Assembly: GCF_005405345.1 (NCBI RefSeq)
Contig: NZ_BJDW01000002.1
Location: 160,367-224,366, forward strand
Source of the DNA: Enterococcus viikkiensis
Lineage (GTDB): Bacteria > Bacillota > Bacilli > Lactobacillales > Enterococcaceae
Direction: 5' to 3'
DNA length: 64,000 bases
The first letter of the stretch is position 1; each line of letters starts with the position of its first letter. Positions 32,501 to 42,153 of this stretch are shown here, in pieces. The position numbers were made by a program, and so were the translations under genes. The notes beneath the pieces were generated by a model. That model did not search any database and was not told the DNA's origin. It was given only the letters and a program-made list of their open reading frames with translations.

Positions 32501-33261
32501 CCACGTAATTGATTGATTTCAAACATATATTTTTGAACAATTGATGGTAGCTCATCGTAATAGCGATTGACCGTTTCTCGTTGTTGGAAATGGACATCTG
32601 GATTCTGGTTGGTCCCGCTAATCGTCGGATGATTAGGATTCATACTGCGCTTACGAAAAGCTTTCAGTTTTTCTTGATCGATCAAGGGTGCCAACTCGTC
32701 ATACTCCAAGACTTCAACTTTTTGGATCTCATGACTCGTTCGGAAACCATCAAAAAAGTTCATGAAAGGTACACTGCCTTCGATTGCAGCTAAATGCGCC
32801 ACCGCGGACAAGTCCATAACTTCTTGAACACTACTTTCTTGTAACATTGCAAATCCCGTTTGACGAGCGGCCATCACATCCCCATGATCGCCAAAAATAT
32901 TTAGCGCGTTAGTGGTGACGGCTCGACTGGCAACATGAAAGACCCCAGGCAATAATTCACCAGCGATTTTATACATGTTAGGAATCATTAATAGTAATCC
33001 TTGTGACGCTGTATAGGTCGTCGTTAATGCGCCGGTTTTTAAAGCTCCGTGAACGACTCCTGCCGCCCCTGCCTCCGATTGCATTTCTGTAATTGAAACT
33101 GGCTGACCAAATATATTTTTCTTTCCTTGTGACGCCCATTGGTCAACAAGTTCAGCCATGGTTGAACTAGGAGTAATTGGATAAATGGCGGCTAATTCCG
33201 TGAAGGCATATGAAATATACGCCGCAGCTGTATTTCCATCCATCGTTTTTTTCTTACGCAT
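29590..33261 (-). CDS. nifJ: Pyruvate:ferredoxin (flavodoxin) oxidoreductase
   Basis: Oxygen-sensitive TPP and Fe-S enzyme that converts pyruvate and CoA to acetyl-CoA and CO2, passing electrons to ferredoxin or flavodoxin. The 1223-residue single chain has the N-terminal pyrimidine-binding domain (YPITPSSTMAE), a 2x[4Fe-4S] ferredoxin domain (CTMCNECSFVCPH near 692 and CTGCGLCVEACP near 745) and the C-terminal pyrophosphate-binding domain (GCAGCGETPY and GDGWAYDIGFGG near 960). The last ~30 residues form an unusual Arg/Lys/Ala-rich basic tail (EARRAARRAARAEKRNK) after the normal end. A GGGGGAG ribosome binding site supports the start. No maturation or ferredoxin gene is adjacent. Confidence 0.97.
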   Translation of the reverse strand: MRKKKTMDGNTAAAYISYAFTELAAIYPITPSSTMAELVDQWASQGKKNIFGQPVSITEMQSEAGAAGVVHGALKTGALTTTYTASQGLLLMIPNMYKIAGELLPGVFHVASRAVTTNALNIFGDHGDVMAARQTGFAMLQESSVQEVMDLSAVAHLAAIEGSVPFMNFFDGFRTSHEIQKVEVLEYDELAPLIDQEKLKAFRKRSMNPNHPTISGTNQNPDVHFQQRETVNRYYDELPSIVQKYMFEINQLRGTNYDLVTYYGAEDAEEVIVAMGSVAQTIEQTVDYLNANGRKVGFLNIHLYRPFPTENFLEKLPDSVKSIAVLDRSKEPGADGEPLLLDIQGVMYEADIRPKIIGGRFGLGSKDVTPDQIIAVYDEMLKDKQQAKKRFTIGIVDDVTHMSLESKGIVDLTNPNTFQAKFWGFGSDGTVGANKSAIKIIGDHTDKYAQGYFSYDSKKSGGLTVSHLRFGDTPIRSTYLVESADFIACHTPAYIHTYDLLKGLKPGGIFLMNTMWNDKQMDKLLPAKMKRYIAENEIQFYTINAANLAMEVGLGSRINTVMETAFFSLTGIIPFDEVLDILKAEADKSYRRKSIEIVEKNIAAIDQTVELLHQVQVPEAWKTVEVPKKMRKTPVSQYVEEIVEPINSQRGNDLTVNDLVANGMTDGTIPTGTTQFEKRGVALEVPHWRSDRCTMCNECSFVCPHAAIRPFLADDEEMTEAPEGYIVREMRGADGLKYRIQVSVEDCTGCGLCVEACPAKEKALVMKPYEEEKEQAINWAFSMTLKQKANPAKVNSVLGSQFNKPLLEFSGACAGCGETPYVKLMTQMFGDRMMIANATGCSSIWGAAAPVSPYTTNDKGQGPAWSNSLFEDNAEYGYGMFLANQTRRKELADKINDVLDLVSDELRELMEDWMDHMFESEGTQQRATKLTAALEAEGLTDAKLADIYDNRDLFVKTSQWMFGGDGWAYDIGFGGIDHILASGADVNILVMDNEVYSNTGGQTSKATPASAIAKFSAGGKYQSKKDLGMMAMTYGNVYVAQIASGANQMQTIKALEEAEKFPGPSLIIAYTPCINHGLRGGMSQTLREAKEAVESGYWSLYRYNPAQREKGKNPMTLDYKKPNFETMISFMKQQVRFSALERVQPDDAQRLYQKTVNDAETRFYNYARLAGQEEKIRAKLAGTPAEANTATVEKKPKRERTVDPEAEARRAARRAARAEKRNK

Positions 33262-33459
33262 GTTTCTCCCCCATATTCTATCTTTAGCGGATTTTTTGTC
33301 CCCGCAATTTTGTCATGAAACGTACAACCAACTTATTTTCTAGCAAAAATAAGCTTTCTGTTTAAGATAATTGTTCCAGTTGCACTCGTACTTCTTATAA
33401 TCTTTCTAACAACGGCTTCATTATAAACTAACATTTATTATTTTTAAACCTACCCTCTA

Positions 33460-33488
33460 CTCTTTTTAACTTTTCTAATTAAAAAGAG
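33460..33488. promoter_or_regulatory. Perfect 10-bp palindrome between nifJ and the DsbA-like gene
   Basis: CTCTTTTTAA and TTAAAAAGAG are exact inverted repeats around a 9-nt loop in the 280-bp divergent intergenic region. It could be an operator shared by both genes or an RNA hairpin in one leader. A TATAAT on the minus strand (33418-33423) could serve nifJ. Confidence 0.45.
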
Positions 33489-33541
33489 TTTGATTTCTAA
33501 GAAATATTTTGTAAACTAACAGGCAAAGGATGTGAATAATA

Positions 33542-34057
33542 ATGGATACTACTGTTATCAATGCAAAGCTAGTCAATGACTTCAACGGTATCAAAATTGG
33601 TTCCGCTAACGCACCAAAGCGGATCATTGAATTTATTAATCTTCGTTGTCCCTACTGTAAAAAATGGTTTGAAGACTCTCAAACAACTTTGGCACAAGCG
33701 GTTGCTGAAGGCAAAGTTCAACGGATCATTAAATTATTGGACAAAGACAAAGTCAGCTTACAACGAGGCAACGTCATGCATGAGTATATCAATGCAGACC
33801 CTAATAAAGCCTTGCTGCAGATTCAGCAAGCCTACGAGACCCAAGACATTTGGAAAGATTTTGAATTAGAAGCTGTTGCCACTTACGCTGAAAAAACATT
33901 GCACCTGTCGCAACAAGCCAATCAAGAATTGCAACAAGAAATTCGTAACGAAGCTCAGCAAGCCAACATTCAGTTTGTTCCGACGATTATTTTAGGGGAA
34001 CGCATCTTTGATGAATCAATTGATCAAGCATCTTTAGCGAATTATCTTAATGAATAA
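33542..34057 (+). CDS. DsbA-family thioredoxin-fold protein (cytosolic)
   Basis: 171 residues without a signal peptide, so intracellular. It has a CPYC redox motif (C36-C39), a helical insertion (about 65-125) and a cis-proline segment FVPTIILGE near the end, the layout of DsbA/FrnE-like thiol oxidoreductases. It may reduce or isomerise protein thiols in oxidative stress. It is divergent from the oxygen-sensitive PFOR and shares a palindromic intergenic region with it, which suggests but does not prove a redox link. AAAGGATG precedes the ATG. Confidence 0.82.
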   Translation: MDTTVINAKLVNDFNGIKIGSANAPKRIIEFINLRCPYCKKWFEDSQTTLAQAVAEGKVQRIIKLLDKDKVSLQRGNVMHEYINADPNKALLQIQQAYETQDIWKDFELEAVATYAEKTLHLSQQANQELQQEIRNEAQQANIQFVPTIILGERIFDESIDQASLANYLNE

Positions 34058-34066
34058 TGCCACTTA

Positions 34067-34103
34067 AAAAGGAACCGTTTGAAAATCAAACGGTTCCTTT
34101 TCT
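34067..34103. terminator. Bidirectional terminator between the DsbA-like gene and whiA
   Basis: A perfect 16-bp stem (34067-34082 with 34086-34101, AAAAGGAACCGTTTGA/TCAAACGGTTCCTTTT) around an AAA loop. The whiA stop codon (34086-34088) lies inside it. Confidence 0.93.
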
Positions 34104-35021
34104 TAGATTGTCTGCAAAATCATTGATCTTTCGAATGCGATGATTAATGCCTGATTTAGAAATCGCACCAGAAGGAATCATCTCCCCTAGCTCTTTCAGG
34201 CTGATCTCTGGATTTTGAATCCGCAGCTCAGCAATCTCTTGTAATTTCTCAGGTAGCGCCTGTAAGCCTACCGTTGCTTCAATGAAATGAATATTATTGA
34301 TTTGCTTCGAGGCTGCATCAATCGTTTTATTCATATTAGCCGTCTCACAATTAACTAGACGATTAACTGAATTACGCATATCCCGCACGATTCGAACATC
34401 TTCAAACTTCAGCATCGAATTAGTCGCACCAATCAAAGTAAGAAAATCAGCAATCTTCTCAGCACCTTTTAAATAAGTAATATAGCCGTTTCTTCGTTCC
34501 AAAGTACGTGCATTCAAATCAAATTGATTAAGCAGATCACAAATATCTTGATTATGTTCCTCATAAATCGACGAAATTTCTAAATGATAGCGACTCGTTT
34601 CGGGGTTATTAACTGACCCTGAGGCTAAAAAAGCGCCACGCAAATAGGCTCGTGTTTTTTCATCAGAGCGTTTGATTTCATCAGAAATATGGGCTTGAAA
34701 CATCATGCCATCCATAATATCTAAATCTAATAGTACACTTTGTGTTTCCTGCTTCAATCGTACAATATACACATTGTTTTTCTTCAGCTTCATTTTACGA
34801 CGAACTAATAATTCACTGCGCACGCCGTAGTGTTCCTTTAATAAGGTAAAAATCCGTCGAGCGATCGCGGCATTCTCCGTTTGGACATTCAAAACAAATT
34901 GATGATTACTCAAACTTAATGAGCCGTTCATCCGAATCAGCGCGGCCAGCTCAGCTTGAGCTAGATTTTTTTGGACTGCCAGACCCGTTAATTCTTTTTT
35001 TACTTCTGCTGCAAAAGACAT
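34086..35021 (-). CDS. whiA: DNA-binding protein WhiA
   Basis: Sporulation/division-associated regulator conserved in Gram-positives; in Bacillus it influences cell division and chromosome segregation. The 311 residues have an N-terminal degenerate LAGLIDADG-like fold (about 10-200, [16 protein letters not shown]) and a C-terminal helix-turn-helix (about 225-305, [27 protein letters not shown]). AAAGGAGGG precedes the start. Third gene of rapZ-glmR-whiA; its end is embedded in the terminator. Confidence 0.96.
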   Translation of the reverse strand: MSFAAEVKKELTGLAVQKNLAQAELAALIRMNGSLSLSNHQFVLNVQTENAAIARRIFTLLKEHYGVRSELLVRRKMKLKKNNVYIVRLKQETQSVLLDLDIMDGMMFQAHISDEIKRSDEKTRAYLRGAFLASGSVNNPETSRYHLEISSIYEEHNQDICDLLNQFDLNARTLERRNGYITYLKGAEKIADFLTLIGATNSMLKFEDVRIVRDMRNSVNRLVNCETANMNKTIDAASKQINNIHFIEATVGLQALPEKLQEIAELRIQNPEISLKELGEMIPSGAISKSGINHRIRKINDFADNLRKGTV

Positions 35022-35050
35022 GACGAGCCCTCCTTTATTTCAAATTTCAC

Positions 35051-36049
35051 TTAAATCTTTGCCCCAAAAACGATTCGGAACAATTCATCGACAACTTTTT
35101 CGCCATCATGAAAGACACCGCCATCACGTAATTTTAAAAAGTCCGTTGAGACCACACGACAGCCCTCTTCCCGCAAGCCATTAAAATCATGGGTCACTTG
35201 GACTAAGTATTCATCGTAGATTTCTGGGTCCATATACCCTTCAGGAACCTTTTCCGTATTTACTAATACTGTATTGATAAATTGACTATCCAAATGTTGA
35301 TGCAATATACGGATATGATCAGCGTCACTAAAATGTTCTGTTTCACCTTTTTGAGTCATAATGTTACAGATGTAAACGACTTCGGCCTCCGTTGTTTTCA
35401 CCGCATTGCCTAATTCTTCAATTACTAGATTCGGCAAAATACTGGTAAATAAAGAGCCTGGGCCGAGTACCACCATATCTGCTTCTTGGATCGCTTGAAC
35501 CACTTTACGAGCAGCATGAGTCGCTTTGTCACCATTTTTTTCTGTTACATAGACTTTTTCAATCGTCTTACGATCCAGCGCGATCTTTGATTCACCCACA
35601 GCACTTGTACCGTCCGTAAAATCGGCATGCAGTACTAAGGGTGTCTCAGAAGAAGGATAGACATGGCCATCCACATGCAGCATCAAAGAAAGTAATTGAA
35701 TCGCTTCATAGGTGCTGTTACGCATCTCAGACAAAGCTGCAATTAATAAATTACCAATCGTGTGATTCGCTAAAAATTTATCGTTCTCATGAAAACGATA
35801 TTGAAAGAGATCCTCATATAGTTTCGGCATGTCAGACAATGAAGCCAAAACATTTCGCAAATCTCCTGGCGGTGCCATATCGATCGAATCCCGCAATTCG
35901 CCACTGCTACCACCATCATCAGCCACTGTCACCACCGCTGTGATATCCGCACTTTGATTGCGTAAACTTTTTAAAATAACCGGCAAGCCAGTACCACCAC
36001 CAATCACGACGATCTTAGGTTTGCGGATACGATACGTTTTCATTTTCAT
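35051..36049 (-). CDS. glmR: GlmR/YvcK, UDP-sugar-binding regulator of carbon and cell-wall metabolism
   Basis: 332 residues of the CofD-like/YvcK family. The N-terminal [12 protein letters not shown] motif (near 15-26) and [10 protein letters not shown] are typical. In Bacillus the protein binds UDP-GlcNAc and stimulates GlmS when UDP-GlcNAc is low. The start overlaps the rapZ stop (ATGA); a second ATG two codons on is a possible alternative. glmS and glmM lie about 8-12 kb away in this window. CofD-like transferase activity is not expected from this subfamily. Confidence 0.94.
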   Translation of the reverse strand: MKMKTYRIRKPKIVVIGGGTGLPVILKSLRNQSADITAVVTVADDGGSSGELRDSIDMAPPGDLRNVLASLSDMPKLYEDLFQYRFHENDKFLANHTIGNLLIAALSEMRNSTYEAIQLLSLMLHVDGHVYPSSETPLVLHADFTDGTSAVGESKIALDRKTIEKVYVTEKNGDKATHAARKVVQAIQEADMVVLGPGSLFTSILPNLVIEELGNAVKTTEAEVVYICNIMTQKGETEHFSDADHIRILHQHLDSQFINTVLVNTEKVPEGYMDPEIYDEYLVQVTHDFNGLREEGCRVVSTDFLKLRDGGVFHDGEKVVDELFRIVFGAKI

Positions 36050-36933
36050 GATCGATTCACCGTCTCTTTCCGTTTATCTTTGTCACGGTGAGTAATATTG
36101 ACTTTGTAATCCGCGTCCTTCAACGCTTTGCCCACTCGTTCAGACAACGCGACCGAGCGGTGTTGGCCCCCGGTACATCCAATCGCCACCGTTAACGAAC
36201 TCTTCCCTTCTTTAACGTAGCCAGGCATAATGTCCATCAATAATTTCACGAAGGTCGTATAAAAGCTTTCTGTTTCAGGAAAAGACATCACGTAATCGTA
36301 GACCGGTTTATCTAACCCTGTCTGTGGTCGTAATTCAGGAATATAATGGGGATTTGGTAAGAAACGAACATCCATGACGATATCTGCATCAATTGGCAAG
36401 CCATATTTGAAACCAAATGAAACCACTTCAATATGAAATCCAGCATCATCATTTCCTTTGTAAGATTGATTGATTTTTTCCCGCAGTTGGCGAGGAGTCA
36501 AATCCGTCGTATCGATCATCAACGTCGCCCGAGCCTTTAAATCCTCCAAGATCGCTCGCTCTTTGCGAATCCCCTCGGTAATCATACCGTCCATCGCCAA
36601 TGGATGGGCCCGTCGTGTTTCTTTATAACGAGAAACTAGTTCTTCATCAGAACAGTCTAAAAATAAAATGCTTGTATCGATAAATCCGGTATTCTCGATT
36701 TCTACCAACATATTCTGAATGTCTTCAAAAAATGAACGCGAACGTAAATCAACTACTAATGCAATTTTGGTTACTTTGCCAGACTCGCGAATCAACTCCC
36801 AAAACTTCGGAATCAATCCTGGCGGCATATTATCCACACAAAAATAGCCCATATCTTCAAAACTTTGAATCGCGACAGTTTTCCCTGCGCCACTCATCCC
36901 AGTAATGACAACTAAATGCAAACTCTCAGTCAT
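36046..36933 (-). CDS. rapZ: RNase adapter protein / nucleotide-binding protein RapZ
   Basis: P-loop ATPase-like protein (YvcJ). In E. coli RapZ senses glucosamine 6-phosphate and guides decay of the GlmZ RNA; in Gram-positives the role is less defined. The 295 residues have Walker A GMSGAGKT (12-19), a Walker B-like region ([10 protein letters not shown]) and the conserved C-terminal domain [10 protein letters not shown]. The start is the ATG at 36931-36933, 8 nt after GAGGAG; an in-frame GTG at 36942 lies within the binding site. First gene of rapZ-glmR-whiA. Confidence 0.94.
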   Translation of the reverse strand: MTESLHLVVITGMSGAGKTVAIQSFEDMGYFCVDNMPPGLIPKFWELIRESGKVTKIALVVDLRSRSFFEDIQNMLVEIENTGFIDTSILFLDCSDEELVSRYKETRRAHPLAMDGMITEGIRKERAILEDLKARATLMIDTTDLTPRQLREKINQSYKGNDDAGFHIEVVSFGFKYGLPIDADIVMDVRFLPNPHYIPELRPQTGLDKPVYDYVMSFPETESFYTTFVKLLMDIMPGYVKEGKSSLTVAIGCTGGQHRSVALSERVGKALKDADYKVNITHRDKDKRKETVNRS

Positions 36934-37061
36934 TCGTGTCACTCCTCTCTCAAATTTAAAGTAATTTATTTTAAAAAAATAAATGTTTGTTTTCGTTACA
37001 TATATTGACCTTCACCACATGATTACGAGGATAGTCATATTTTTTCAAATAAAAAGACGCC

Positions 37062-37085
37062 AAAGAAACTAACTGTAGCTTCTTT
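37062..37085. repeat. Short hairpin upstream of rapZ
   Basis: AAAGAA/TTCTTT plus CTA/TAG around a 4-nt loop, followed on the minus strand by GGCGTCTTTTT. It lies downstream of a minus-strand TGTTATAAT extended -10 (about 37100), so it would be in the rapZ leader. Together with the T-run it could form a weak attenuator. Confidence 0.4.
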
Positions 37086-37187
37086 CGCTATCTAAATAAT
37101 TATAACATTCCTGGCGTGTCTTGGCCACTTTTTTATCATTCTTTATAGAATCATAACTACCCATAGAGCAATTTCTATAATCTGAAA

Positions 37188-37222
37188 TCAAAAAAACAGA
37201 CCTTCTATTTAGAAGATCTGTT
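37188..37222 (-). terminator. Terminator overlapping the end of the racemase gene
   Basis: AACAGATCTTCT/AGAAGGTCTGTT stem on the minus strand with an AAAT loop, then seven Ts. The stop codon of the racemase gene (37205-37207) lies at the loop edge. Confidence 0.92.
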
Positions 37223-37918
37223 GGTTAAAGCTATTTCAATGGTGCGGTCCGCCAAAATAGATTGCGCATCAATTACAGGGTACGGATCGTTTTTAGTCAA
37301 CTCATGCACTAAAGACAGCTCAGTACAGCCTAAAATCGCATTTTGACAGCCATATTTTTCGAAAACATCGGAAAGGATTTCTAAATACAACTCGCTATTG
37401 ATGAAATCATTTTCTTTCACATCGTGATAAATCAAATGATTTACTTTCGCTTGTAATTCTTGGTCAGGAGCCAAAACTTCAAAGCCCTTTGCTTCCAGCT
37501 CATTTTGATAAACTTTAGCACTCATCGTTCCAGCGGTCGCCAGTACGGCGATTTTTTCTCCTGGTTGATGATGTTTCACCACTTCACTGACGGCTTCCCG
37601 AGGCATGTGTAGGATCGGAATCTTCGTTGCCGCTTGTAATTCCTCAAAAAAGTAATGGGCGGTATTGCACGTCAAGACAATAAAATCTGGCTGCAATAAA
37701 TTTTGCTTTTCAATATCATCTAATAAAAACGGCAACGGACTATCCGCGTGATGATCTAAGATATAAGCTGTCCGATCTGGGACAGTCGCATGATTAAACA
37801 TGACGTAATTTAAATATTCTTGGTCGTTATGGGCATGAGTTCGCTGATTTAGGATTCTAACGAAACTTTCCGTAGCCATGGTCCCCATTCCCCCCAAGAT
37901 ACTAAAGAAATTTTCCAT
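37205..37918 (-). CDS. racD: Aspartate racemase
   Basis: Supplies D-aspartate from L-aspartate. The 237 residues belong to the Asp/Glu racemase family, with an N-terminal GGMGTMATE motif, one catalytic Cys in LTCNTAHYF (near 84) and the second in ILGCTELSL (near 195). It begins 2 bp after the D-aspartate ligase gene, and that pairing makes it the supplier of D-Asp for the peptidoglycan cross-bridge. It is distinct from MurI by context and by the GGMGTMAT start. Ends in an overlapping terminator. Confidence 0.9.
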   Translation of the reverse strand: MENFFSILGGMGTMATESFVRILNQRTHAHNDQEYLNYVMFNHATVPDRTAYILDHHADSPLPFLLDDIEKQNLLQPDFIVLTCNTAHYFFEELQAATKIPILHMPREAVSEVVKHHQPGEKIAVLATAGTMSAKVYQNELEAKGFEVLAPDQELQAKVNHLIYHDVKENDFINSELYLEILSDVFEKYGCQNAILGCTELSLVHELTKNDPYPVIDAQSILADRTIEIALTNRSSK

Positions 37919-37920
37919 AA

Positions 37921-39177
37921 TTACCCTTCTTTCTCTTTAAAGAATAGGTCAAAACGTCCTTTGTATTTACTAAACATGTATTTCATTAAGACCCAACGCA
38001 TGAAGGACATATCTTTTTTATAAAAGACCGTTGTCCCCCATTGTTTATTTTTGATTAAAGCTAAGGCTTTTTCCTTATCGTCGTTATTTCGAGCAAATTT
38101 TTCGAAAACGCCCTTAGGTACACCCATCCACAACATTGAGGTTGCTGGTTCAGCTTTCCCATAGATTGTTGCCTCAAATGGTTTTTCAAAGACACGATCT
38201 TCCGTTACGTATTGGGCTAGATTGAAGCCATTTAACGTCACAAAGAAACTGCTGCGGCCTTGACGCAAGTTAATCTCAAATAATTTATACTCTCCATCTC
38301 GAGGATCATATTTCATATCAAAGTTAGCGAAGCCAGTGTAATTGATTCTTTCTAAAAAGCCTTTGATAGTTTGATAGATTTTTTCATTGTATTCAGGCAT
38401 GATTGCTACATAGTTGCCGATCGCTTCTGGGGAAGGATCTTCTAACAAGGGATGACCTAGACACATCATGCGAACTTGATGGTTTTGATCAACATACGCA
38501 TTTAGTACGCGCATATTGCTGTCGTCACCTGGAATAAAATCTTGGGCGATCATTTCACTGGTGTAACCCGCTTGATAAATCCGTTCGATGATCACATCAA
38601 ACTCATCTCGTGTATCCAAGATAAAGGCTTTCTTCCGTCCTTCAAAATCAACGGATAGCCACTCTACACTATTGGCTGGTTTCAAGGCCACTGGAAAATC
38701 AAATGGTAAATTTTGTTTCAATTTGCCGGCTTCCAGCATTTCTTCACGAATAATGAAGGTATTTGGATAAGGCAGTTCATATTTTTCACAAATTTCATAG
38801 AAGCTGACTTTACTGATTAAACGTTGCAATAAATCAAACTCAATATAAGGGCAGATAAACCATTCAGAAAGTTCTTCTTTGTGTTGCGAAACCAATTCTG
38901 CGTACCCATCGCCACAAGCGATCAATAAATACTTCGTCGCAGGATCGTTATACGTATTCTTACCAAGTTCACGCATTTGCTCCATAAATGCCGGATCTTT
39001 ATCGAATCCCGGAACTACATGAACATTCACGATTTTGCTATATTTTGTTGGTGCTAGCTGTAAGCCAGCATAAGCTTCAGAAACGATTCCGTAGGCTTCG
39101 TGAAACGAACGAGCCATGCCGTAGACGTTGATATCGCTTCCCAGTAGAATCGGTACAAATTTTTGATTTTCATTCAT
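37921..39177 (-). CDS. asl: D-aspartate ligase (peptidoglycan cross-bridge, ATP-grasp)
   Basis: Adds D-Asp to the epsilon-amino group of L-Lys in the peptidoglycan precursor; the residue is then usually amidated to D-Asn. The 418 residues are ATP-grasp type and closely resemble the Aslfm protein of E. faecium as I know it: [19 protein letters not shown] at the N-terminus, [14 protein letters not shown] for ATP binding and [16 protein letters not shown] for metal binding near residue 300. It precedes racD with a 2-bp gap. The pair marks an organism with D-Asx cross-bridges, the substrate geometry used by the L,D-transpeptidase and PBP5 of the E. faecium group. Confidence 0.9.
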   Translation of the reverse strand: MNENQKFVPILLGSDINVYGMARSFHEAYGIVSEAYAGLQLAPTKYSKIVNVHVVPGFDKDPAFMEQMRELGKNTYNDPATKYLLIACGDGYAELVSQHKEELSEWFICPYIEFDLLQRLISKVSFYEICEKYELPYPNTFIIREEMLEAGKLKQNLPFDFPVALKPANSVEWLSVDFEGRKKAFILDTRDEFDVIIERIYQAGYTSEMIAQDFIPGDDSNMRVLNAYVDQNHQVRMMCLGHPLLEDPSPEAIGNYVAIMPEYNEKIYQTIKGFLERINYTGFANFDMKYDPRDGEYKLFEINLRQGRSSFFVTLNGFNLAQYVTEDRVFEKPFEATIYGKAEPATSMLWMGVPKGVFEKFARNNDDKEKALALIKNKQWGTTVFYKKDMSFMRWVLMKYMFSKYKGRFDLFFKEKEG

Positions 39178-39223
39178 ATTTTCTTACACCTTCTCATTCT
39201 AAATCCTTGATAATCATACCATA

Positions 39224-39261
39224 AAGAAAAATGCAAGCAAAGGAGAATCCTTCACTTGCAT
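39224..39261 (-). terminator. Terminator downstream of uvrA
   Basis: ATGCAAG/CTTGCAT outer stem with inner AAGGA/TCCTT (39231-39261), followed on the minus strand by TTTTTCTTT. Confidence 0.88.
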
Positions 39262-39278
39262 CAAGCCTTAGTAGTAAT

Positions 39279-42101
39279 TTATTTTTTTAGGACTCGTTTC
39301 AAATAATGACCGGTGTAGCTTTCTGGTACTTCAGCGATTTCTTCAGGCGTCCCAGTCGCTAGAATCGTACCGCCGCCTTCACCGCCTTCTGGTCCAAGAT
39401 CAATCACATAATCAGCCGATTTAATCACGTCTAAATTATGTTCGATTACTAGCACCGTGTTTCCAGCATCAACGAATCGTTCAAGAACTTTTAGCAAACG
39501 AGCGATATCATCCGTATGAAGTCCCGTTGTTGGTTCATCTAAAATATAGAAATTTTTACCGTTAGAACTCTTATGCAATTCGCTGGCTAGCTTCATCCGC
39601 TGAGCTTCTCCACCGGATAACGTCGTCGCCGGTTGCCCCATCGTAACATAGCCGAGTCCAACATCAACGATTGTTTGCAACTTCCGATGAATCTTAGGAA
39701 TATGTTTGAAGAATTCTACCGCATCTTCCACAGTCATTTCTAAAATATCCGCGATGTTCTTTCCTTTGTAATGAACCTCCAACGTTTCAGAATTATAACG
39801 TTTGCCATGACAAACTTCGCAAGGCACATAAACATCCGGTAAGAAGTGCATCTCAATCTTAATAATCCCGTCTCCACGACAAGCTTCACAACGTCCGCCC
39901 TTCACATTAAAGCTGAAACGCCCCTTCTTGTACCCGCGAATTTTCGCTTCATTGGTTTGCGCAAACAAATCACGAATATTATCAAACACACTGGTATAAG
40001 TGGCGGGATTGCTTCGTGGGGTTCGGCCAATTGGGCTTTGATCAATATCGACTAACTTTTCAATATTGTTGTAGCCGGTAATTTTTTTGAACTTCCCAGG
40101 CTTATTAGAATTACGATTTAATTTTTGAGCCAAGGCTTTTTTCAAAATTTGATTCACTAAGGTAGATTTTCCTGAGCCGGAAACACCTGTCACAGCGACG
40201 AACTTCCCTAAAGGAAACTCAACATCGATATTTTTCAAGTTGTTTTCCGCGGCACCGGTCACTTTGAGTTTCTTTCCATTGCCTTTACGGCGTTCAGTCG
40301 GCACGGCGATTTCGCGTTTTCCTGACAAATATTGACCGGTTAAAGAAGCTGGATTGTTTTCTACTTCTTGTGGTGTCCCTGCCGCAACGATTTCTCCCCC
40401 TTGATCTCCAGCGCCAGGACCGACATCGATTAAGTAATCAGCTGCTCGCATCGTATCTTCATCATGCTCCACGACAATCAAGGTATTGCCTAAATCACGC
40501 ATTTTCTTTAATGATTGGATCAATCGATCATTGTCTCGCTGATGCAACCCAATCGATGGTTCATCCAAGATATAAAGAACTCCCGACAAATTTGAACCAA
40601 TCTGGGTCGCTAAACGGATTCGTTGTGCTTCACCACCTGATAAGGTGCCTGATGCTCGACTCAATGTTAAATAATCTAATCCGACATTTTGCAAAAAGCT
40701 CAAACGATCCTTGATTTCTTTTAAAATAGGTTTAGCAATAACTTTTTCTTGTTCACTTAAAACAACCGTACCGAAGAAATCCAACGTCTCGTTGATTGAA
40801 TCTTCACTAATATTCCCAATATTTTGTCCATTAATCTGAACCGATAACGCTTGTGGATTCAAACGATAGCCGTGACACGTTTGACAGGTTAACTCCGTCA
40901 TATACAGACGCATTTGATCTCGCGTGAAGTCACTGTTGGTTTCTGTATAACGACGGTTAATATTGTTAATGATTCCTTCGAAGGGAACCTCAACATCTCG
41001 AACGCCACCAAAATCATTTTCATAATGGAAATGGAAGTTTTCACCATTCGAGCCGTTCAAGATAATCTCTTGATGTTCTTTTGGCAAGTCTTCAAAGGGT
41101 GTATCCATATCAATCCCAAAGCTTAACGAAGCTTGCTCCAGCATTTGCGGATAATATTGCGAACTAATCGGGTTCCATGGAATCAGGGCTCCTTCACGTA
41201 ATGTCTTACTTTGATCAGGAATCACTAAATCTACGTCAACTTCCAACTTCATCCCCAAGCCATCACAATCTGGGCAGGCACCAAAAGGAGCGTTGAACGA
41301 AAACAGTCGCGGTTCAAGTTCACCGACAGTGAAGCCGCAATAAGGGCAGGCATAATGTTCACTAAAGAGCATTTCCTTTTCTCCGATTACGTCAACTATC
41401 GCATACCCATCAGCTAGTCGCAAAGCAGCTTCAAAAGAATCAAACAAACGTGAACGAATGCCTTCTTTAACCACGATTCGGTCAACGATGATTTCAATAT
41501 CATGTTTTTTGTTTTTCGTTAACTCTGGTGCTTCGGTCACATCATACATTTCTCCATCCACACGCATACGAACGTAACCTTCTCTTTGGATCATTTCAAA
41601 AACCTTTTTGTGTTGTCCTTTTTTCTTAGCGACAACTGGCGCAAGAATTTGAATCTTGGTTCGTTCTGGTAATTCCAGCACCTTATCTACCATTTGTTCA
41701 ACCGATTGAGAAGTAATCTCGATATGGTCGTTGGGACAAATTGGATGCCCAACACGCGCATATAATAACCGTAAATAATCATTGATCTCGGTCACCGTTC
41801 CCACGGTTGAACGCGGGTTTTTGCTAGTCGTCTTTTGGTCAATCGAAATCGCTGGACTCAGCCCATCGATGCTATCTACATCTGGCTTATCCATTTGACC
41901 TAAAAATTGACGAGCGTAAGCAGACAAACTTTCAACATAACGCCGTTGTCCTTCGGCGTATAAGGTATCAAACGCCAACGAGCTTTTCCCAGATCCAGAC
42001 AACCCTGTAACAACGACCATCTTGTCACGAGGAATCGTAACATCAACATTTTTCAAATTATGAGCACGCGCTCCATGAATTACAATCTTATCATTTGCCA
42101 T
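39279..42101 (-). CDS. uvrA: Excinuclease ABC subunit A
   Basis: Damage-recognition ATPase of nucleotide-excision repair. The 940 residues have two ABC-type ATPase modules (Walker [10 protein letters not shown] near 32 and GVSGSGKST near 635, with LSGGEAQRI and LSGGEAQRM signatures) and CxxC zinc-binding clusters (CPYCG ... CPDCDG and CEACRGDG). It lies downstream of uvrB in the same orientation, the common uvrBA arrangement. Confidence 0.98.
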   Translation of the reverse strand: MANDKIVIHGARAHNLKNVDVTIPRDKMVVVTGLSGSGKSSLAFDTLYAEGQRRYVESLSAYARQFLGQMDKPDVDSIDGLSPAISIDQKTTSKNPRSTVGTVTEINDYLRLLYARVGHPICPNDHIEITSQSVEQMVDKVLELPERTKIQILAPVVAKKKGQHKKVFEMIQREGYVRMRVDGEMYDVTEAPELTKNKKHDIEIIVDRIVVKEGIRSRLFDSFEAALRLADGYAIVDVIGEKEMLFSEHYACPYCGFTVGELEPRLFSFNAPFGACPDCDGLGMKLEVDVDLVIPDQSKTLREGALIPWNPISSQYYPQMLEQASLSFGIDMDTPFEDLPKEHQEIILNGSNGENFHFHYENDFGGVRDVEVPFEGIINNINRRYTETNSDFTRDQMRLYMTELTCQTCHGYRLNPQALSVQINGQNIGNISEDSINETLDFFGTVVLSEQEKVIAKPILKEIKDRLSFLQNVGLDYLTLSRASGTLSGGEAQRIRLATQIGSNLSGVLYILDEPSIGLHQRDNDRLIQSLKKMRDLGNTLIVVEHDEDTMRAADYLIDVGPGAGDQGGEIVAAGTPQEVENNPASLTGQYLSGKREIAVPTERRKGNGKKLKVTGAAENNLKNIDVEFPLGKFVAVTGVSGSGKSTLVNQILKKALAQKLNRNSNKPGKFKKITGYNNIEKLVDIDQSPIGRTPRSNPATYTSVFDNIRDLFAQTNEAKIRGYKKGRFSFNVKGGRCEACRGDGIIKIEMHFLPDVYVPCEVCHGKRYNSETLEVHYKGKNIADILEMTVEDAVEFFKHIPKIHRKLQTIVDVGLGYVTMGQPATTLSGGEAQRMKLASELHKSSNGKNFYILDEPTTGLHTDDIARLLKVLERFVDAGNTVLVIEHNLDVIKSADYVIDLGPEGGEGGGTILATGTPEEIAEVPESYTGHYLKRVLKK

Positions 42102-42153
42102 TTAATAACCTCAATTTCATTGTATTCGTTTTTATCACGGACATTCATCCATT

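Noticed and set aside
37205..37918. Glutamate racemase MurI as identity of the racemase
   Set aside because: The GGMGTMATE start and the adjacent D-aspartate ligase gene fit aspartate racemase better.
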